Assembly: GCA_002327725.1 (NCBI GenBank)
Contig: DCXP01000046.1
Coordinates: 1 to 7,036 of the forward strand
DNA: 7,036 nucleotides
Reading direction: 5' to 3'
Source: Proteobacteria bacterium UBA2133
GTDB lineage: Bacteria; Pseudomonadota; Gammaproteobacteria; Arenicellales; UBA868
In this document: in pieces, positions 5,183-7,036 of the stretch
How positions within the stretch are numbered: the stretch's first letter is position 1
Layout of the letters: the number at the start of each line of letters is the position of its first letter
Notes under the pieces: model-generated
Told to the model about the DNA's origin: nothing
The model's database searches: none
Seen by the model: only the letters and a program-made list of their open reading frames with translations
Made by a program: the position numbers and the translations under genes

Positions 5183-6745
5183 ATGCGAGAACACGTGCAG
5201 TTAATGGATACCACGCTTCGGGATGGGGAGCAGACCCAGGGGGTCTCGTTCGCACCCGATGAGAAGGTCAGCATCGCCCGCGCACTGCTGCACAGCCTGA
5301 AACTCGACCGCATCGAAGTGGCTTCTGCGGGTGTTTCCCACGGCGAGAAAGAGGCCGTTACCCGGATTCATGACTGGGCAGCGCAGCACGATGCCCTGGA
5401 TCGCGTGGAGGTGCTGGGCTTTACCGATCACCACCGCAGTGTCGACTGGCTGGTCAGCACTGGAGGGCGGGTGCTCAACCTGCTGACCAAGGGCAGTGAG
5501 AAGCATTGCACCGAGCAGCTTAGAAAAACGCTGGACGCCCATCTGTCTGATATCGAACGTACTGTGGAGTACGCGCTTGAGCATGACCTGCTGGTGAATG
5601 TGTACCTTGAGGACTGGTCGAACGGCTACCGTGACAGCCGCGACTATGTGTACCGCATGGTCGAGTCCCTGGCCGGGATGAGTCTTCGTCATATCATGCT
5701 GCCCGACACCCTGGGCGTGATGAGCCCTGCCGATGTCGCTGCTGCAGTGGGAGATATGTGCAGCCGCTTTGAAGGCCAGGACTTCGACTTTCATCCGCAT
5801 AACGATTACGGACTCGCCACCGCCAATGCCATGGCGGCAGTCGAATCCGGTGCAGCAGCGATTCACACCACGCTGAACTGCCTCGGCGAACGGGCCGGCA
5901 ATGTGTCACTGGCCGAAGTTGCCGTGGTACTGAAGGACAAACTCGGCGTCAAGGTCTCGATCGACGAGACCAAGGTGCATGATCTCAGCCAGATGGTCGA
6001 GAACTTCTCCGGCAAGCGGGTGGCTGCCAATGCGCCGGTTATCGGCACCGATGTATTCACCCAGACCAGCGGCATCCATGCCGATGGTGACCAGAAGGGC
6101 CGGCTTTACCAGACCGAACTCAGCCCGGACCGCTTTGACCGACGGCACCGTTATGCGCTCGGCAAAATGAGCGGCAAGGCTTCACTGACGAAAAACCTTG
6201 AAGACCTCGGAATCGAGCTGTCGGAGGACAATCAGGCTAAAGTGCTGGAGAAAATTGTCGAGATCGCCGACACCAAAGCCACCATTACCCCCGAAGATCT
6301 GCCCTTCATCATCGCCGATATTCTCGAAAGCGGTGACTACCAGCACGTCGAGCTGCTCAACTGCTCAATCACCAGCGGCCTTGAAATCGAATCCACCGCC
6401 AGCGTGCGGATCCGGGTGGGTGAGGCCGTCCACAAGTCCTCCGATTCAGGCAACGGTGGATTCGATGCCTTCATCAAGGCCATGCGCAAGGTGCTCGAGC
6501 CGGGTGGATTCGTATTTCCCGAACTCATCGATTTCGAGATCCGGATCCCCAAGGGCGGTCACACCAGCGCGCTGACCGAGTGCTTTATCACCTGGGAAGA
6601 TGACGGACACCGATTCAAGACCCGGGGTGTGCACGCCAACCAGGTGTTTTCCGGCGTCAACGCCGCCATGCGCATGCTCAATATGAAAATGCGCCAGCAG
6701 AATTCGCCTGACGACGATTCCCGCCCTCTGGATAAACCCGAGTAA
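5183..6745 (+). CDS. cimA: Citramalate synthase-like / 2-isopropylmalate synthase family enzyme (520 aa)
   Basis: This DRE-TIM acyltransferase condenses acetyl-CoA with a 2-oxo acid; for CimA the acceptor is pyruvate, giving (R)-citramalate for the threonine-independent isoleucine route. The barrel begins MDTTLRDGEQTQGVSF with catalytic R13 and metal ligand D14. H204 and H206 (FHPHNDYG) are metal ligands, LNCLGERAGN (231-240) is the second family signature, and SGIHADGDQKG is at 296-306. A C-terminal regulatory domain (about 385-503) suggests allosteric feedback by isoleucine or leucine. DGEQTQGVSF, LNLLTKGS (98-105) and NVYLEDWSNG (139-148) closely match my recollection of Leptospira interrogans CimA, whereas classical LeuA usually has DGEQ followed by S/A-PG. 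The last 15 or so residues are a polar tail. Family certain; citramalate versus isopropylmalate substrate is inferred. The ATG has only a weak GGGA site. Confidence 0.87.
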   Translation: MREHVQLMDTTLRDGEQTQGVSFAPDEKVSIARALLHSLKLDRIEVASAGVSHGEKEAVTRIHDWAAQHDALDRVEVLGFTDHHRSVDWLVSTGGRVLNLLTKGSEKHCTEQLRKTLDAHLSDIERTVEYALEHDLLVNVYLEDWSNGYRDSRDYVYRMVESLAGMSLRHIMLPDTLGVMSPADVAAAVGDMCSRFEGQDFDFHPHNDYGLATANAMAAVESGAAAIHTTLNCLGERAGNVSLAEVAVVLKDKLGVKVSIDETKVHDLSQMVENFSGKRVAANAPVIGTDVFTQTSGIHADGDQKGRLYQTELSPDRFDRRHRYALGKMSGKASLTKNLEDLGIELSEDNQAKVLEKIVEIADTKATITPEDLPFIIADILESGDYQHVELLNCSITSGLEIESTASVRIRVGEAVHKSSDSGNGGFDAFIKAMRKVLEPGGFVFPELIDFEIRIPKGGHTSALTECFITWEDDGHRFKTRGVHANQVFSGVNAAMRMLNMKMRQQNSPDDDSRPLDKPE

Positions 6746-6752
6746 TCTTTCC

Positions 6753-7036
6753 CTAGCCGGCTTTGGGCATCGCGTCGAGGGCGACGACAACCCGGTCGCC
6801 AAACTCGCTGGTACTGATCTGTTTTTCCGCGTCGCCGCGCCGGGCAAGATCCGGGGTGGTGTAGCCGTCGCTGAATACACTCTGCATGGCCTTCCACAGA
6901 TTTGCCGCTTCGGCGTCCATGTTGAAACTCATCTCGAGCATCATGGCGACAGAGCCGAGCATGGAGTAGGGGTTGGCAATGCCCTTGCCGGCAATATCGG
7001 GCGCTGATCCATGTGAAGGTTCGTAATAGGACTGCT
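6753..7036 (-). CDS. 3-isopropylmalate/isocitrate dehydrogenase family protein, C-terminal part
   Basis: Reading the minus strand from the window edge gives 93 residues ending at TAG (6755-6753). It contains QSYYEPSHGSAPDIAGKG followed by IANPYSMLGSVAMMLEMSF. The EPxHGSAPDIAGKGIANP segment is the NAD-binding loop of 3-isopropylmalate dehydrogenases (isocitrate dehydrogenases usually have HGTAPDIAGK). These beta-decarboxylating enzymes oxidise 3-isopropylmalate, or 3-methylmalate in the citramalate route. The C-terminus (NLWKAMQSVFSDGYTTPDLAR..., then KQISTSEFGDRVV) differs from what I expect of typical proteobacterial LeuB, so it may be a paralogue; no symbol is given. Most of the gene, including the substrate-binding part, lies beyond the window. 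It converges on cimA with only seven bases between stop codons and no visible terminator, so the two 3' ends probably overlap as transcripts. Confidence 0.88.
   Translation of the reverse strand, partial: QSYYEPSHGSAPDIAGKGIANPYSMLGSVAMMLEMSFNMDAEAANLWKAMQSVFSDGYTTPDLARRGDAEKQISTSEFGDRVVVALDAMPKAG

Overview
The window looks like part of a GC-rich (visibly well over 50% G+C) proteobacterial chromosome. It is most likely a marine-type gammaproteobacterium, but that placement is an inference from general protein character and not from a marker gene. There is no phage, transposon, CRISPR array, tRNA or rRNA. The window is cut at both ends inside real genes.

Layout. (1) Positions 1-1208, + strand: the end of an enolase-superfamily dipeptide epimerase/N-acetyl-D-glutamate racemase (dgcA type) overlaps by a few bases a complete DUF1611 P-loop protein (dgcN type). 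The pair is expected to catabolise D-glutamate through N-acetyl-D-glutamate and N-acetyl-L-glutamate. (2) Positions 1209-1680: a self-contained unit for an 80-residue two-helix membrane protein. It has a perfect TATAAT box, a good ribosome binding site, a very strong intrinsic terminator, and a repeat-rich upstream region with tandem 11-bp repeats. (3) Positions 1707-3452, - strand: a class III nucleotide cyclase fused to a TolB-like domain and TPR repeats. (4) Positions 3606-4874, + strand: two abutting genes (TGA directly followed by GTG) for helical proteins of unknown function, divergent from the cyclase. (5) Positions 4875-5182: a 308-bp non-coding stretch with several G/C-rich complementary segments, including a possible pseudoknot, then an AT-rich promoter. 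(6) Positions 5183-6745, + strand: an acyl-CoA synthase of the DRE-TIM family, closest by eye to Leptospira-type citramalate synthase (CimA) rather than classical LeuA. (7) Positions 6753-7036, - strand: the C-terminal end of an isopropylmalate-dehydrogenase-like enzyme that converges on cimA with a 7-bp gap.

How the genes may work together: CimA and the dehydrogenase-like protein could supply two steps of the pyruvate to 2-oxobutyrate (isoleucine) route or of leucine synthesis. The dgc pair is a separate catabolic module. The cyclase and the two unknown genes share a divergent intergenic region and may be co-regulated, though nothing in the sequence proves it. The least explained parts are the small membrane protein with its regulatory region, the two-gene unknown operon, and the structured leader-like region before cimA.
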